The notes under the pieces: generated by a model | What the model saw: only the letters and a program-made list of their open reading frames with translations | Databases searched by the model: none | Told to the model about the DNA's origin: nothing | Assembly: GCA_000226015.1 (NCBI GenBank) | Contig: JH152968.1 | Span: forward strand, 130,412-153,391 | Source: Mnemiopsis leidyi | Lineage: Eukaryota; Ctenophora; Tentaculata; Lobata; Bolinopsidae | DNA: 22,980 nucleotides | Direction: 5' to 3' | Made by a program: the position numbers and the translations under genes | Shown: positions 1 to 15,937 of the stretch, piece after piece | Layout: each line of letters starts with the position of its first letter | How positions within the stretch are numbered: the stretch's first letter is position 1

Positions 1-1139
1 GTAAAAATGCAGATGAAGCGAGCTCATGTTTCCTAGATAAAGGATTTAAGGTTCTTGTGTTGAGGGTACTCAACTGGAAGAAGTTTCTTCTGTGTATAAA
101 AGGTGCCTTGCCAGGCTCACCACAACTATCAAGCACTACCCGTCCGTGAGGCTTTAGGGAATTGCCGTCATATATTGGGGAGTCTGGAGGCGCTGATTGA
201 TTAGGGGCTCGAACCCTAGTGCTATTTGAAGATGTCATCATAAGAGAGTTTTTGTCTAATGGCTGGGAAAAAACTCTGGGAAAAGTAGTCTGGGTGTGAC
301 ACTTGCCTGCAGCCTTCGTCAGTAGACGTAAATCCTTATAAAATGTGACACTAAATAGTACGAGAACAAACCAAACAGGAACGTTTTTAAAGAGTCAGTA
401 GGTGGCATGACACAATCCTAAGTGAGTTGTCATCCATCACGAATACTGGTCTCACATACCCGGCTTTATTTTCGAGGTGTATGCTCCTCTAGATCCGCCG
501 TGTTCAGTAATACACGGCAGTCGGGTCTTTATTGACTTGCTGGTCTAGCGGGGTCACCTCGGGCAGGGTGTGGCTCTTCACCACGCACGGACGGTCCTCA
601 CTCTGCCTAAGCTCAAGAAATGGGCGACAGAGCGCTGCCTAATTTTACAAAGGCTTGAGACGAACAAGTTCTCTCTAAACAAGTTCTCCCTTTCTTATTA
701 AGTTTGTACGGAACGCGCCGCCGCCAAATGTAATCATGCCATATAAACTTTGCCCAATATGCCGATATTATTTACGATGACAGAAAGTTATTGCGCGGTC
801 GGATATTACTAAAGAATCAAAGATAACCAAATAAAATAGGAAATGGACGACGAGTTTATGGTAGATTATATCGAGCCACATTTGGGAACCTCAAGGCTCA
901 AACCTACGAATACCATGCTAGTGTAATGGATAAGTTGGCCTACAATCAATTTATGTATTAATGGGGCTGATAACGACCCCTTATTCCAGCCCGTAGCTCT
1001 TTATCATATATAAAGCCGCTTTATTTAAGCGAGTTGATGTGGAGATGTGATCAACGGGCGATGCGCGTCTAGAATTTCTTCGAAATTCAGGCCAGAAATG
1101 CGTGAGACCGCGTGATGGCCGCGACAGTAGGTTATCAAC
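1..1139. other. Unassigned DNA upstream of the MITE
   Basis: No exon or long ORF is convincing here. Visible structure: a tRNA T-arm-like hairpin at 202-218 (- strand), a 22-nt perfect hairpin at 497-518 (stem GCCGTGT/ACACGGC), and two AATAAA hexamers on the - strand (533-528 and 470-465). The 460-600 part is GC-richer than its surroundings and may be old transposon DNA, but no family could be recognised. Confidence 0.4.
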
Positions 1140-1691
1140 TAGTAACCGACCGGATATCCGGCTGAATCCGGTTCCGGCCGGATATCCGGCTTCAAAATCC
1201 GGTCCCGGTTCCGGTCCGGTTTCAAAACCATTTGCCGGATTTTAACCGGAAATAAAAATGTTTCAAATCAAAAAAAAATAAATCAAATAACTGGGACCAG
1301 TCCCACTTACTGGGACCAGTCCCACTAACTGGGACCAGTCTCACTAACTAGGACCAGTCCCACTTTCTGGGACCAGTCCCACTTACTGGGACTAGTCCCA
1401 CTAACTAGGACCAGTCCCACTTACTGGGACCAGTCCCACTTACTGGGACCAGTCCCACTAACTGGGACCAGTCCCACTTACTGGGACCAGTCCCACTCAA
1501 ATTTTAAGTTTCAAAAATTTATTATCGATCAAAAAACGACCAGTATAGAATTTCCGGCCAAATCCGGCTACCCAAATTTTTTGATAAAAAACACCTGTTT
1601 CCGGTCCGGCAAAATCCGGCTAACCGGAAATAAGATCCATTTCCGGCCGTTTCCGGTCCGGCGGCCAAAATTCTGGACCAGTCGGTTCCTA
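1140..1691. mobile_element. hAT-like MITE candidate, CCGG-rich ends, 552 bp
   Basis: The ends are inverted: TAGTAACCGACCGG at 1140-1153 and, on the other strand, TAGGAACCGACTGG from 1691 (12 of 14 match). Both flanks (about 1140-1260 and 1545-1680) are packed with CCGG, TCCGGC and CCGGTTCCGG motifs, and TAACCGGAAATAA occurs in each. The middle is an AT-rich spacer plus a 19-bp tandem array. There is no transposase ORF. Short, non-coding elements full of CCGGTT-like motifs are common among hAT MITEs, hence the tentative class. The 8-bp flanks (TTATCAAC and CATGTGAT) do not match, so a target-site duplication is not shown. It lies just upstream of the SURF4 start. Confidence 0.5.
1290..1498. 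repeat. Minisatellite, 19-bp unit x 11
   Basis: Eleven head-to-tail 19-bp units with consensus ACTGGGACCAGTCCCACTT (last base T or A). Each unit contains a dyad, TGGGAC-CA-GTCCCA, so single strands could form a row of small hairpins. Only a few point changes separate the units (for example CTAGG and GTCTCAC). The array sits in the middle of the CCGG-rich MITE candidate. Confidence 0.95.
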
Positions 1692-1883
1692 CATGTGATA
1701 CTTCTAGAAAGTTTGTGTTATAATGCAGATTTGAGTGTACATTGCTGACCAAAAAATTTATAATCTCCAAATTTAAGGGACCATGGAAAAGCTGTATAAT
1801 TAAAATGAATTGATAAGTTACAAACTATTGCATATAGTGGTTTAAGCAACCAACTAATTAACTCCTTTTAGTTCAGCCCACAC

Positions 1884-7404
<5,521 letters not shown>

Positions 7405-10400
7405 AAGAGTGGAAATTTCCCTCCTCCTTGATTAGATACAGATAATAGTAGTTGGAGGGGCTTGTTGCTCATTTCTCATACTACTCATTAATGCTAATTA
7501 GTGGTTATGTCAGCTAATTGGTTTTAATTAGCAACGGTATTCATTGATTGTTGCTGGACAATTTAAGGGGGTTAATTATGTAACTAATTCACGAACTGAC
7601 TTGATGATGTTTTAACGGTTTTTCAATTGAGCTTTTTAAGGTGGTTTTAACTTTAATCACGATTATTTGATACAAGTTTAGCCATTGCGAAACACCACAG
7701 AAAATCCCTTCATTCCCCAGAACTTCACAAATATGAAATATCTTATCTTCAACAGGATACACTATCATAAACTATCTATAAAGTATGGGATATTTCCCTG
7801 CCACTTAAACCCAGCTTACACACACGTACACATTTCTGGCTTCCCAAGCAGTCTGTAGTTGCTGCACTACCTACTCCACGCGACCAAGCACTTTCTCAGT
7901 TTATAATTGGAGAAACCTTCCAACAGCATGCTAGACATAACATGAGTTGTTCAATACTTGCTACATAAAACATCCGCGGGATTTTCTCATGGGCGCTTCC
8001 GGCAAGTGTGTCAGGAATATCCGTCTAAAAATGAAAAAAACTTTGATTTTCAGCTCAACTCGATACATCAAATATATAATTAAATTTAGAAGGGTACAGC
8101 TGAGTTATTATTGCGCTATCATCAGCGCAATCTGCTGGAAAATAGTCGGTTGTTGCTATGTAGACTGTTGTTTATGTTTGTGTAATTATTTCTGTGTCTG
8201 CAACGCAGCACGTCATCGCACTTTTGTAAACAATGTCAGGAATTTCCTTACCATATCCAGTGACCACTGTATATATGTTGGTATTCTGTAAAGCATACAG
8301 TGAATACTTCTATACCTACGGTGCATACTTGTATGCTACTAGATCAGAGTGCATACTTCTAGAGTGTATACTGTTCAGTATACCGCTTGACTGGATTGGG
8401 ACAAACATACGAGGAAGCATTAAAATGGCAAACTACGATACTGCAAGTGTCAAGCATGTTACATTGTACATTGCACTCCTGCAGTATACATTATTTGGTG
8501 TAGAATGTTTTCCTTAATGAGATTTGCACCCATACTGCAAGATGATATGACAGTGTGTATTGTGTATATACATGTTATATACATGTTATACGTACATGTA
8601 TTGTACTGTAATGCTATTACTTGAATAGTGTCTTTACCACTGTCTCTACACAGAACTCTGCACAGAACTTAATGGTTTATAGACAATGTATGTGCACATA
8701 TGCGTGTACATATATGTGTACACTGAGTGTATTCTGTTTCTCCAAGCGCTCCTATTGTCCTCTGAAAGGCACATAGAGCACACAGGATAACTACTGAGAT
8801 TTGATGTTGGCGTGACTACGAAAATGCTTTACGTATGTGATTATGGACGACGCGTAAATTAATTCATCTCCAATAACCGGTGTTAAGTCTGATAGGATCT
8901 TCAATCACGGATAATCTCACAAGTCACCAGTAATATTACATCTTATAGAAAACCAGCCTAAATTTGCTTTACAAAATTTGAAACATTTCACTGTCACCTT
9001 TTCAATTAATTGCCTACCGATTCTGTTTCTAGTTTCCTTCATAAACCCCCAAACATTTCGACTTTTTACATCGTTTCAAATGTATCACATAAATTATATT
9101 TTAACATCATTGAATGATATGCTTCTTGGTATATTATGGCTCTAACCAGTTATTTTTGTTAAATATATTTAACGGAGCACTAAGCACAATATGTATGTTA
9201 CCGAATTCTTTCAATTGTACATTATTACAAATTTCATCATACTTTCTCGTTTAGATTTGTGTTGTTTGTTTGTTAAAAATTCAGTTACGACTAAGAAAAA
9301 AGCTGCGCAGTTTTAGTAGATTCAAAGCGAATAATCTTTTTTTGTAATTTATAAAAATGTAGTAAACATTTGAAAATAACAGTGATAAAGGTTTTACCTT
9401 CAAAAAACCGTACTTTGAATAAAACGCGGAAGGAACTTTAAATCAGACGTTAGTTCCCTGAAAATAGATGCGTGTCACATATTCCTCTTATTCTCTGATG
9501 GGGAGCTGTGCAAGTGTGACAGACAAGACGTGCTGTGTGCTGGGTATTGCAACACAGCTTGCTTAATGCTTACGTCACACACTCCACCTCACCAATCATA
9601 CCCAAGTAGTAGGAGAGTTACAGAGTTGAGCTGATCTTCAGAGCTGCTGGTACTGATTTATAGAGGTAGAAATGATACTGTTGTTAATATTACACTACTA
9701 TATATTACTATACTACTTTAACTTACACTACTACATATTACTATACTACTTTAACTTATACTATACTGCTGTACTAGGGCTGCTTTACTAAGTTGTAGTG
9801 TCAAATATGATTGCATGGTATTTTACACGCTCTAAGCTGCTTTCGGTAGTTTTTGTAACATCCTGTTGTTTTACATCATATCATATGCGTTAATGATATC
9901 TTAAGCGCATTGTATTGAGCGCATTTCAACCAACATCTAAATACAAAGTCTACTTCATCTTGTTAAGGATTTGCAGTTAAGTTAAATATGGTATAATCAC
10001 TTTTGTCTTTAACGACTGGGATCTTTTAATGAAATATTGTAAGAAATGCCATATAGCGTACTTACTACTTAGCTTAAATACGTGTCAACCTAGCGTATAT
10101 TTATGTTGTATATCTACCTAATCTTCTTGATTTACAATGGACAACATCAAGTAACAAGCCGCGTGATCAAAGTTGAGGAGTAATATTAAGAGGGTGCTAG
10201 TCACCCTATTTTCGTAAGATACAATTATTATTAATAAGTGCTTTTCAACGTTTTGACAATTATTCCATATTTGGTGAATGCCTGAATCAATGATTCTTAC
10301 AGCTTATTGTTATATATTATGGCGAAATAATTGTCAGGCAAGATTGCTAGGACATATGCCAAAGTGAGCGATATGCCCTTCCTCTTCAATTTTATCCTCC

Positions 10401-10684
10401 TCTCTCTTCAAGGAGTTGTTCACGTATTTTATCCTGTTCTTCAACCGCTGGCCTATTCTTCTTAAACTGGTTTAAATGAAAACCCCGTACTCGGATTTTC
10501 AAGTTACCACCCTTGATCCAGCCCACGCAATGTTCCACGGGGCACTGTTAAACCTTTCTATCAACCGAAGTGCAGGTTTCCTTGAAATCTTTTGTACTTG
10601 GCTATAGAAATGCCCCTACCACTTTGTCAATGTACACAGCATGTGTAGCACCTGGGTGCTATGCCGGGACAGAGCTCTTCACTG
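7405..10684. other. Unassigned AT-rich DNA downstream of SURF4
   Basis: The first part is presumably SURF4 3' UTR, but no canonical AATAAA is near; a TATAAA lies around 7777. Short open frames at 7947-8517 have no recognisable similarity and poor coding character. Around 8560-8710 there are short ACATGTTATA and TGTACATATG-type alternating repeats. At about 9583 a TTACGTCA (CRE-like) and a nearby CCAATCAT could belong to a promoter, but no first exon can be tied to them. Confidence 0.4.
9692..9757. repeat. 33-bp direct duplication
   Basis: Two adjacent 33-bp copies beginning ACACTACTATATATTACTAT, differing at one base. Simple AT-rich sequence in the gene-free interval. Confidence 0.85.
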
Positions 10685-10864
10685 TTGCGTAATAAGACTT
10701 GCAGCCAGTACTGGACAGAGTTGCGTAATAAGACTTGCAGCCAGTACTGGACAGAGTTGCGTAATAAGACCTGCAGCCAGTACTGGACAGAGTTGCGTAA
10801 TAAGACCTGCAGCCAGTACTGGACAGAGTTGCGTAATAAGACCTGCAGCCAGTACTGGACAGAG
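10685..10864. repeat. Minisatellite, 36-bp unit x 5
   Basis: Five 36-bp units beginning TTGCGTAATAAGAC and containing the perfect palindrome CCAGTACTGG. The first two units read GACTTGCAG and the last three GACCTGCAG, so the array grew by copying blocks. The unit is 12 codons long and open in several frames on both strands. These long repetitive ORFs follow from the period and no frame shows other signs of being a gene. Confidence 0.95.
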
Positions 10865-11100
10865 TTGCCTAAGGTATAAGTACTGAACGTGGTAACTGCG
10901 CAAGTGCGTTATAATCTTGTACGTGGTTTTCCATGTGATTAAACCTAATTGTCACATGTGGGGGTCTTTAATCGTATTTACATGTAATGTGGTGTTATGT
11001 TGCAATCCTCATATGTTCCGATTATGCAGATTGTTAGATCTACTGAACTTTTGGAGAATGAAATATTGGCTTGTGCACGGAGAAACGATTATATTTTGTG

Positions 11101-11180
11101 TATCACATGATAGGGAAAATTTGTTTTCCCTCACCAAAAATTTTTGGAGAGGGCACACAAATTTTTCCTATCATGTGATA
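11101..11180. repeat. 80-bp nested palindrome (fold-back)
   Basis: Outer 24-bp arms at 11101-11124 and 11157-11180 (starting TATCACATGATAGG) match at 23 of 24 positions. Inside them CCCTC pairs with GAGGG around a perfect CCAAAAATTTTTGG. The result is a near-complete cruciform. A separate perfect palindrome, TATCACGTGATA, lies about 45 bp further on. No target-site duplication was identified. Confidence 0.85.
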
Positions 11181-12579
11181 GCGATTAACCAATTATAAAA
11201 TGTTTGGTACGGCCACTGAGGAACGCTATCACGTGATATAAATCATTTGTGACCTCTCTCTGTTATACAGTTAGTAATTAACCAACTGTAATTGGATGTA
11301 GGGACATAATAGCAGTTAGAGGCTGATTCATAAACCACTGTACAAAATATTTAAGCACTGTACAATATATTTTTTGTTCCACCCTGTTTAAGGTGGTGTG
11401 ACATGCTGTCCAAATAAAGTAGTTTAATGATCACTTATTATGCCATTTAGGGGGGCCACCACCTAGGGCACTTTGTTAAGTAGCATGTAAGTGTGTATGT
11501 CCCCAATGTATAATGTGCACTGTTTACAGCTGCCTAATTTCGGGTCACCTGGTATGACGGGCTCTCTGGGACAAAGGGCGGTGGTCAAAATCTTGGCCGT
11601 GATTTGGGGACAGGGTGTTATGAATTAAGTAATTCGGTGCTATCAGTTTGAGATCGTAATATGAAATTAGATATTATAAGACAATGGAGAGTAAGGACAG
11701 CTTGATACTATTTACCGTTAAGATCTTTAGTCATAATTTTAGATGTACAACAATGTACTCCTTTATCAAAACAGTGTTCTAATTTTAACAACTCTCACGC
11801 CGGTTTTATTAACACTGCTTTGTCAACCAGCTGCTGCCTCTAATTTATCAGCAGACCTACATTGAAAAAGAAGGGTGCTATTCCTTTCAAATAGATCGCT
11901 AACCAGTGTTTAACGGTTCAGATGAAACATAAAACCGCTACAAGATTCGTCCCTGGAGGGACACGTATTGCTGACGGTACGCTGTAAATCGATCTGCTAC
12001 TGTTCTGAAGTTATGTGAGGCTATGACACGTGGATATTTAAGGGGGCTTATTTATTGTGGCAAAAATGGTCATCTCTAAAAAATATTTAAAAAGGTTGCC
12101 GTGAAGGTTTGCAGTTTAACTAGATGATATTATAATTCAATGATGCGACTTTTATTATCTTGGAATTCCGCAGTTTGATGATATCTCTCAACACTGGAAT
12201 AGGTTACTGAATTTCATTCAAGTGCGGATTTTTCCAATAACATCTCTTGCTACAAAAGGGTTTTGGAATATTTAACAGATCCCGCACCACTGTTCGGCCA
12301 AATTTCATGAAATCAGACAAACGAGCGGAATTGGGCGGTCCCCCTTGGCTAGGTATTCAGATCCTCGAAGCTATTCTTTAATTTCCATGAAAATTTGCTA
12401 TTATGGCAACGAATTTCCGTGTGTATTAAGTTAACAATTAGTGGCAAGGTAATAGCCGGCTTGGCCCGCCCGGTCGAAATGCTGACGTTGATATGGCCAA
12501 TAATGTGGATAATTTGTGCGATATGGAACGCGCGTATCAACACATATGCATTTGACGCGCATAACCCGTGCGCGGCGTA
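11181..12579. other. Unassigned AT-rich DNA
   Basis: No exon with matching splice sites or recognisable protein. A pair of overlapping opposite-strand open frames around 12349-12625 runs into the mariner-type MITE and has no family similarity that I recognise. Small features include CTGTACAAAATATTTAAGCA and CTGTACAATATAT near 11340, a local duplication, and AATAAA at about 11414. Confidence 0.35.
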
Positions 12580-13051
12580 CAGTCGTTGTTCAAAAATATG
12601 CGTGATTTTGCGCGTTTTACAATAGAAATAGTGTTAATCCAAAAATTTTGATTCGACCATAACTTTTTACCCGTTTAACCGATTTTATTGATTTAAAAAG
12701 CCTTTTAAGCAGAATTTTTCAAATTTTTATATGAATTAGCTTCATAATTATGACCGAATCATCGAAAGATCCGGAAGCTTTAAGAAATTTGATAATTTTT
12801 ACGAATTTTTTACTTTGATCTTCAGAATTTTTTCCATAAAAACTTAAATAAGATAATATCTATTGGAATTCAAGCTAGGATACATATGCTTGACTAGAGA
12901 AAAAGTTATGTAGCTATATCGGATACGAATTTTATGCACCAGCCTTCTCAAATAAGTCGCAAAAACCGAAAAAAGCGCAATCACGCATATTTTTGTTGTC
13001 TCGCGGCAGCAGGGCTATGCAACGTGTAGCAATATTTTTGAACAACGACTG
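12580..13051. mobile_element. Tc1/mariner-type MITE, 472 bp
   Basis: The ends are CAGTCGTTGTTCAAAAATAT at 12580-12599 and its exact inverse at 13032-13051, each flanked by TA (12578-12579 and 13052-13053). TIRs beginning CAGT and a TA target duplication are the signature of Tc1/mariner elements. No transposase frame is present inside, so it is non-autonomous. The inverted repeat continues inward on the left (GCGTGATTTTGCGCG). On the right its partner (GCGCAATCACGC) is displaced inward to 12975-12995 by about 36 bp, with CAAAAATAT duplicated at both sides of the inserted piece. Confidence 0.88.
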
Positions 13052-13083
13052 TATATATAAATATTTCGCGCGCGCAGTTCAGT
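13052..13083 (+). promoter_or_regulatory. Possible core promoter: TATA box plus initiator
   Basis: TATATATAAATA starts at 13052 and TCAGT, an animal initiator-like pentamer, is at 13079-13083. This places the TATA about 25-29 bp before a putative start at A13081. The TATA merges with the TA target duplication of the MITE, so it may simply be the insertion target. A small ORF begins 120 bp downstream. Confidence 0.25.
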
Positions 13084-13199
13084 GCATCACTGCATCGGTC
13101 GATTGTCAACTGTCAATAAATTTGAATAGTTATTCTCGGCTCAAGTAGTTGCAACTTGCACAAATAAAAATTAATCAGTTACCATGCGGCTTATAAAGA

Positions 13200-13349
13200 A
13201 TGGACCAATCATTCAACTACGATCGATTGTCATTTGTCACCGATATTAATATTGTAGATAGCGCGGTCGAGCTAGATAATGTGGATAACAATAACATCTG
13301 TTTGTTAAACATATGTACAAGAAGAAAATCAGATTTTACTTTTGGTTAA
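13200..13349 (+). CDS. Small ORF or first exon, 49 aa, unrecognised
   Basis: ATG to TAA encodes 49 aa with many Asp, Asn and hydrophobic residues, starting MDQSFNYDRLSF and ending KSDFTFG. A possible donor, TTTG/GTTAAG, sits at the end (13344/13345), so it could be a first exon. A short upstream ATG at 13184 opens an overlapping 21-codon frame. I recognise no family and no later exon could be joined. The TATA-initiator arrangement upstream is the only reason to list it; it may be chance. Confidence 0.2.
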   Translation: MDQSFNYDRLSFVTDINIVDSAVELDNVDNNNICLLNICTRRKSDFTFG

Positions 13350-13505
13350 GCAGCATTCCGCGTTTCTCCCCAATTCCAAAACTCTGCGATGATTGCAATC
13401 GCAGACAAACTGGGAGCGTCAGGATACCACAATCAACATTTTATCATGTACGTACGTTACGTTTTTGGTACGTTTTGGTGGGTTTGAGAAGGGCGGTCTG
13501 CGGTC

Positions 13506-14081
13506 TCAGAACAACTGCATCAACAAGTGCGTCCTCCCTTGTTTCCAGCTCAGCAGCGAGTTATTGTTTATCCCAGTAACTCCCGTAACAGGTGGTGTAT
13601 CCGGATACTGCTCCAAAAACACGCCGAGTTCAGACTTGAAGGCATCCAGAGTCTTTATGCTGCGGATCTCGCATGGCACCATGTTCAATAGCTGTGCTGC
13701 ATGTACCCGAAAGGTTTTATCGTAGTCAGTTCTGACTGCTATCTGCGCCTTTCTGTTGATGGTAGGACTAGGAATGCTAGCTTTGATCCCGAGCCTCTGA
13801 TGGGTGGGGAACTCAAACTCCAGGTCGTTTGGAGCTAGGTCATTAAGAATTTTCCAAACATGCACGATGGAGTAACGCTCTCTGCGTCTTTGGAGTGAGA
13901 GAATACCTAGCTTCTTTAATCGATCCCAGTATTTTAGCTCCTTGCAGCCACTAATCTTCTTTGTAAATGACCGCTGCACATTCTCTATCTTTTGGATATC
14001 GCTGACCTTGCGAGGGCTCCAAACAGGTCCAACCAAAAATGTTGGCGATGCAGGAAGCAAAAACTGCCATACTGTAGACAA
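13506..14081 (-). pseudogene. LINE reverse-transcriptase C-terminus, 5'-truncated (CR1/L2-Jockey group)
   Basis: The - strand frame carries the familiar end of non-LTR retrotransposon ORF2: PVWSPRKVSDIQKIENVQRSF, here split as PVWSP then IQKIENVQRSFTKKI, then RLKKLGILSLQRRRERY, HVWKILNDL, VRTDYDKTFRVHAAQLLNMVP, TLDAFKSELGVFLEQYPDTPP and NNNSLLSW before a stop. The reverse transcriptase catalytic part is absent: similarity fades near 14070 where the element is truncated, typical of incomplete LINE insertion. The retained part has no internal stop, so the copy is fairly young. An ACGTA-rich stretch at about 13449-13480, downstream of the stop, may be the 3' tail. It cannot move by itself. The clade is inferred from the C-terminal motif only. 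Confidence 0.85.
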
Positions 14082-15502
14082 ATAAAACTCGAATCATTAT
14101 GATTGTGTTGCAATATTTAATGTAGGTAATACGATATACACATTATTTTGTTAATATTTTGTAAATAAGAATATTGCACAATTGTTCAGTAGGATCCGAT
14201 GAGTCAGGACACTGAATGAAAATTTTCCCAAAACAGTCAGACAAGCGATGGATTGTCAGGACACTGATGAATCATAATTTGCTAATGGATTATTTGGACT
14301 CACACTGAAAATATGCAATAGTAACTTCATCATATCTCCAAAAATTTCTGTATAGTATCACTAGCACTATCTTCGACTAGCATTATCTTCGACATTAGGA
14401 CCGGATAAAGATACTCTATCCATGATCGCATCAATCTTCAAAATCCATGAAATCATGCTAAAAAGTTCGGAATTTCAAACAAACGTGAAATAAACGGCGT
14501 TCAATTCGTCGCAAGACATCGCCTGGTGACTAAAGTCATACAGCTTTTTGTCATATTGTTTAATTTGTCTCAAAAAATCCGTACATTCGTTTTATTTGCG
14601 ATATATATTCAATTTAAACAATAAACCATATCCAGCAATCAAATATTCATCGAATTATATAAAGCTTATTAAACGTCAACAATGTTGTGTTAGTCATAAA
14701 ATACAAATTTACGAAATTTCTTTAAAATCTGAAAAAACGCATGCATTGGAAAAACATCCGGCATACTTTGACGGTCTTGTGACAGTACTGTTTCTCCATA
14801 ACACCAACCGTCCCAAAAATACAAAAAATACTCAAGCTGGATGCAAGATAGCTTTACAGTCTTTCGTTCAAACAAATATTTATCTTATATTTCAAAATGT
14901 CGTTGGAAAATTGAAAATTACAAATTGAGTCGATTTTTTTCAACAGAGTATCGTCAGGACTGTTACTATCTAAATTCATACCTTTCTGTCCAGCAATAAG
15001 GTCAATCCTGCCGATACAAAATTATGTCAACGCTACACTTACAATTTAAGTGATAAATAAAAGTTTCAAAACCAGGTCGTCTCAAAAATCACATTCAACT
15101 ACATCTAGACACCAGTATTCCCCATCTTTGCGAGAGACGAACTCAAAGTCCACAAGATACTGCAAGTAGTTACGTCAGTTCAAGGTAAGCTGATTGTTCT
15201 GAAATCTTCCTTACTTTAATAGAAAGGCTCTGGGCTTAATGATTGTGTCTGGCAGTGAGTTTCTGACGGTAAATGAACTAGTTACATAATGAAACCGTGT
15301 TTAGTGCGTATTCAAGAGCAGTCATCTGGCAAATATATTTGTGTGGCACAGAAAATAACAATTATCACGCACACCGTATTTCTCCTACCCTTCCTTAACC
15401 ATATCAGTTCCAAACAGCTCCATCACAAATAAATCAGGACCATCGCAAAAGTATCAGCTCTATTACAAGTAGAATAGATCTATTACAGGAATAACAGATC
15501 AA
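14082..15502. other. Unassigned DNA, partly 3' UTR of the RNF26-like gene
   Basis: The right part (about 15200-15502) is probably 3' UTR of the - strand gene, with ATTAAA at 15220-15215 and a further AATAAA-like signal near 14590 on that strand. It includes a run of loosely repeated ATCA/ATTACAAGTA words at 15420-15510. The rest is AT-rich, with an open + frame at 14548-14928 that has no recognisable similarity. Confidence 0.4.
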
Positions 15503-15937
15503 TTACAAGTAAATCTGCATGACACTGTCGATACCCCTCCTACAGAGAGGACACTGAGGCTGCTCCGCACAGCGCACCTTCTCACTACACTCCACACACA
15601 GACAACAATGTCTACACGGCAGCAAGACCGCACACTTAGTGTTCACTGTACAAATCACACAGAGTTTTTGTTCTCGTTCCGTATCCAACTGCTCCTGCAG
15701 TTCCTCCTCGGGGGTCTGGGGCTCGCTCGGCGGGGCTGGAGGAGTGAACTGGATTGTCTGCGGAGGAGGGGAGGTGGGAGAGAGGTGTGGTTGAGTGGGG
15801 TTGTACCACTTCCAGAACGTTATCAGACCTGCGAGGAGAAAGTTGGTAATACAGATCAGGAGGGTAAGGCAGCGCAGGGAGGTTTGGAGATCGGTGAGGA
15901 GAGTGTCAGGGTCTTGGCCCGGCTTGTGTGAACTCAT
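15503..15937 (-). CDS. Terminal RING exon, alternative single-exon reading
   Basis: This is the last exon of the RNF26-like gene read alone. An ATG at 15937, with an in-frame TGA two codons upstream, would give a 144-aa protein with one membrane segment (about 24-45), a Pro-rich linker (46-75), a short acidic helix (76-90) and the RING finger (93-132, ligands C93, C96, C108, H110, C114, C117, C129, C132). It could be a separate short gene or an alternative promoter product. I prefer the spliced model, because the phase-1 donor of the preceding exon joins in frame at the AG at 15914-15913 and family members have several membrane segments before the RING. That acceptor lacks a good pyrimidine tract, so this alternative stays open. 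Confidence 0.35.
   Translation of the reverse strand: MSSHKPGQDPDTLLTDLQTSLRCLTLLICITNFLLAGLITFWKWYNPTQPHLSPTSPPPQTIQFTPPAPPSEPQTPEEELQEQLDTEREQKLCVICTVNTKCAVLLPCRHCCLCVECSEKVRCAEQPQCPLCRRGIDSVMQIYL

Noticed and set aside
1290..1498. CRISPR-like regular repeats
   Set aside because: Units are directly abutting with no unique spacers, and the genome is animal; it is a minisatellite.
7947..8517. Two overlapping + strand frames rich in Cys, Tyr and Ile
   Set aside because: No convincing starts, no similarity recognised, and composition as expected for chance frames in AT-rich DNA.
10641..10903. Three overlapping repetitive frames on both strands
   Set aside because: All come from the 36-bp tandem array, whose period is a multiple of three; nothing else supports coding.
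13393..13725. + strand 110-aa frame
   Set aside because: It overlaps the LINE C-terminus on the other strand, which carries clear family motifs.
14548..14928. 126-aa + strand frame
   Set aside because: Low-complexity, AT-rich composition, no convincing ATG context, no recognisable motif or matching splice sites.
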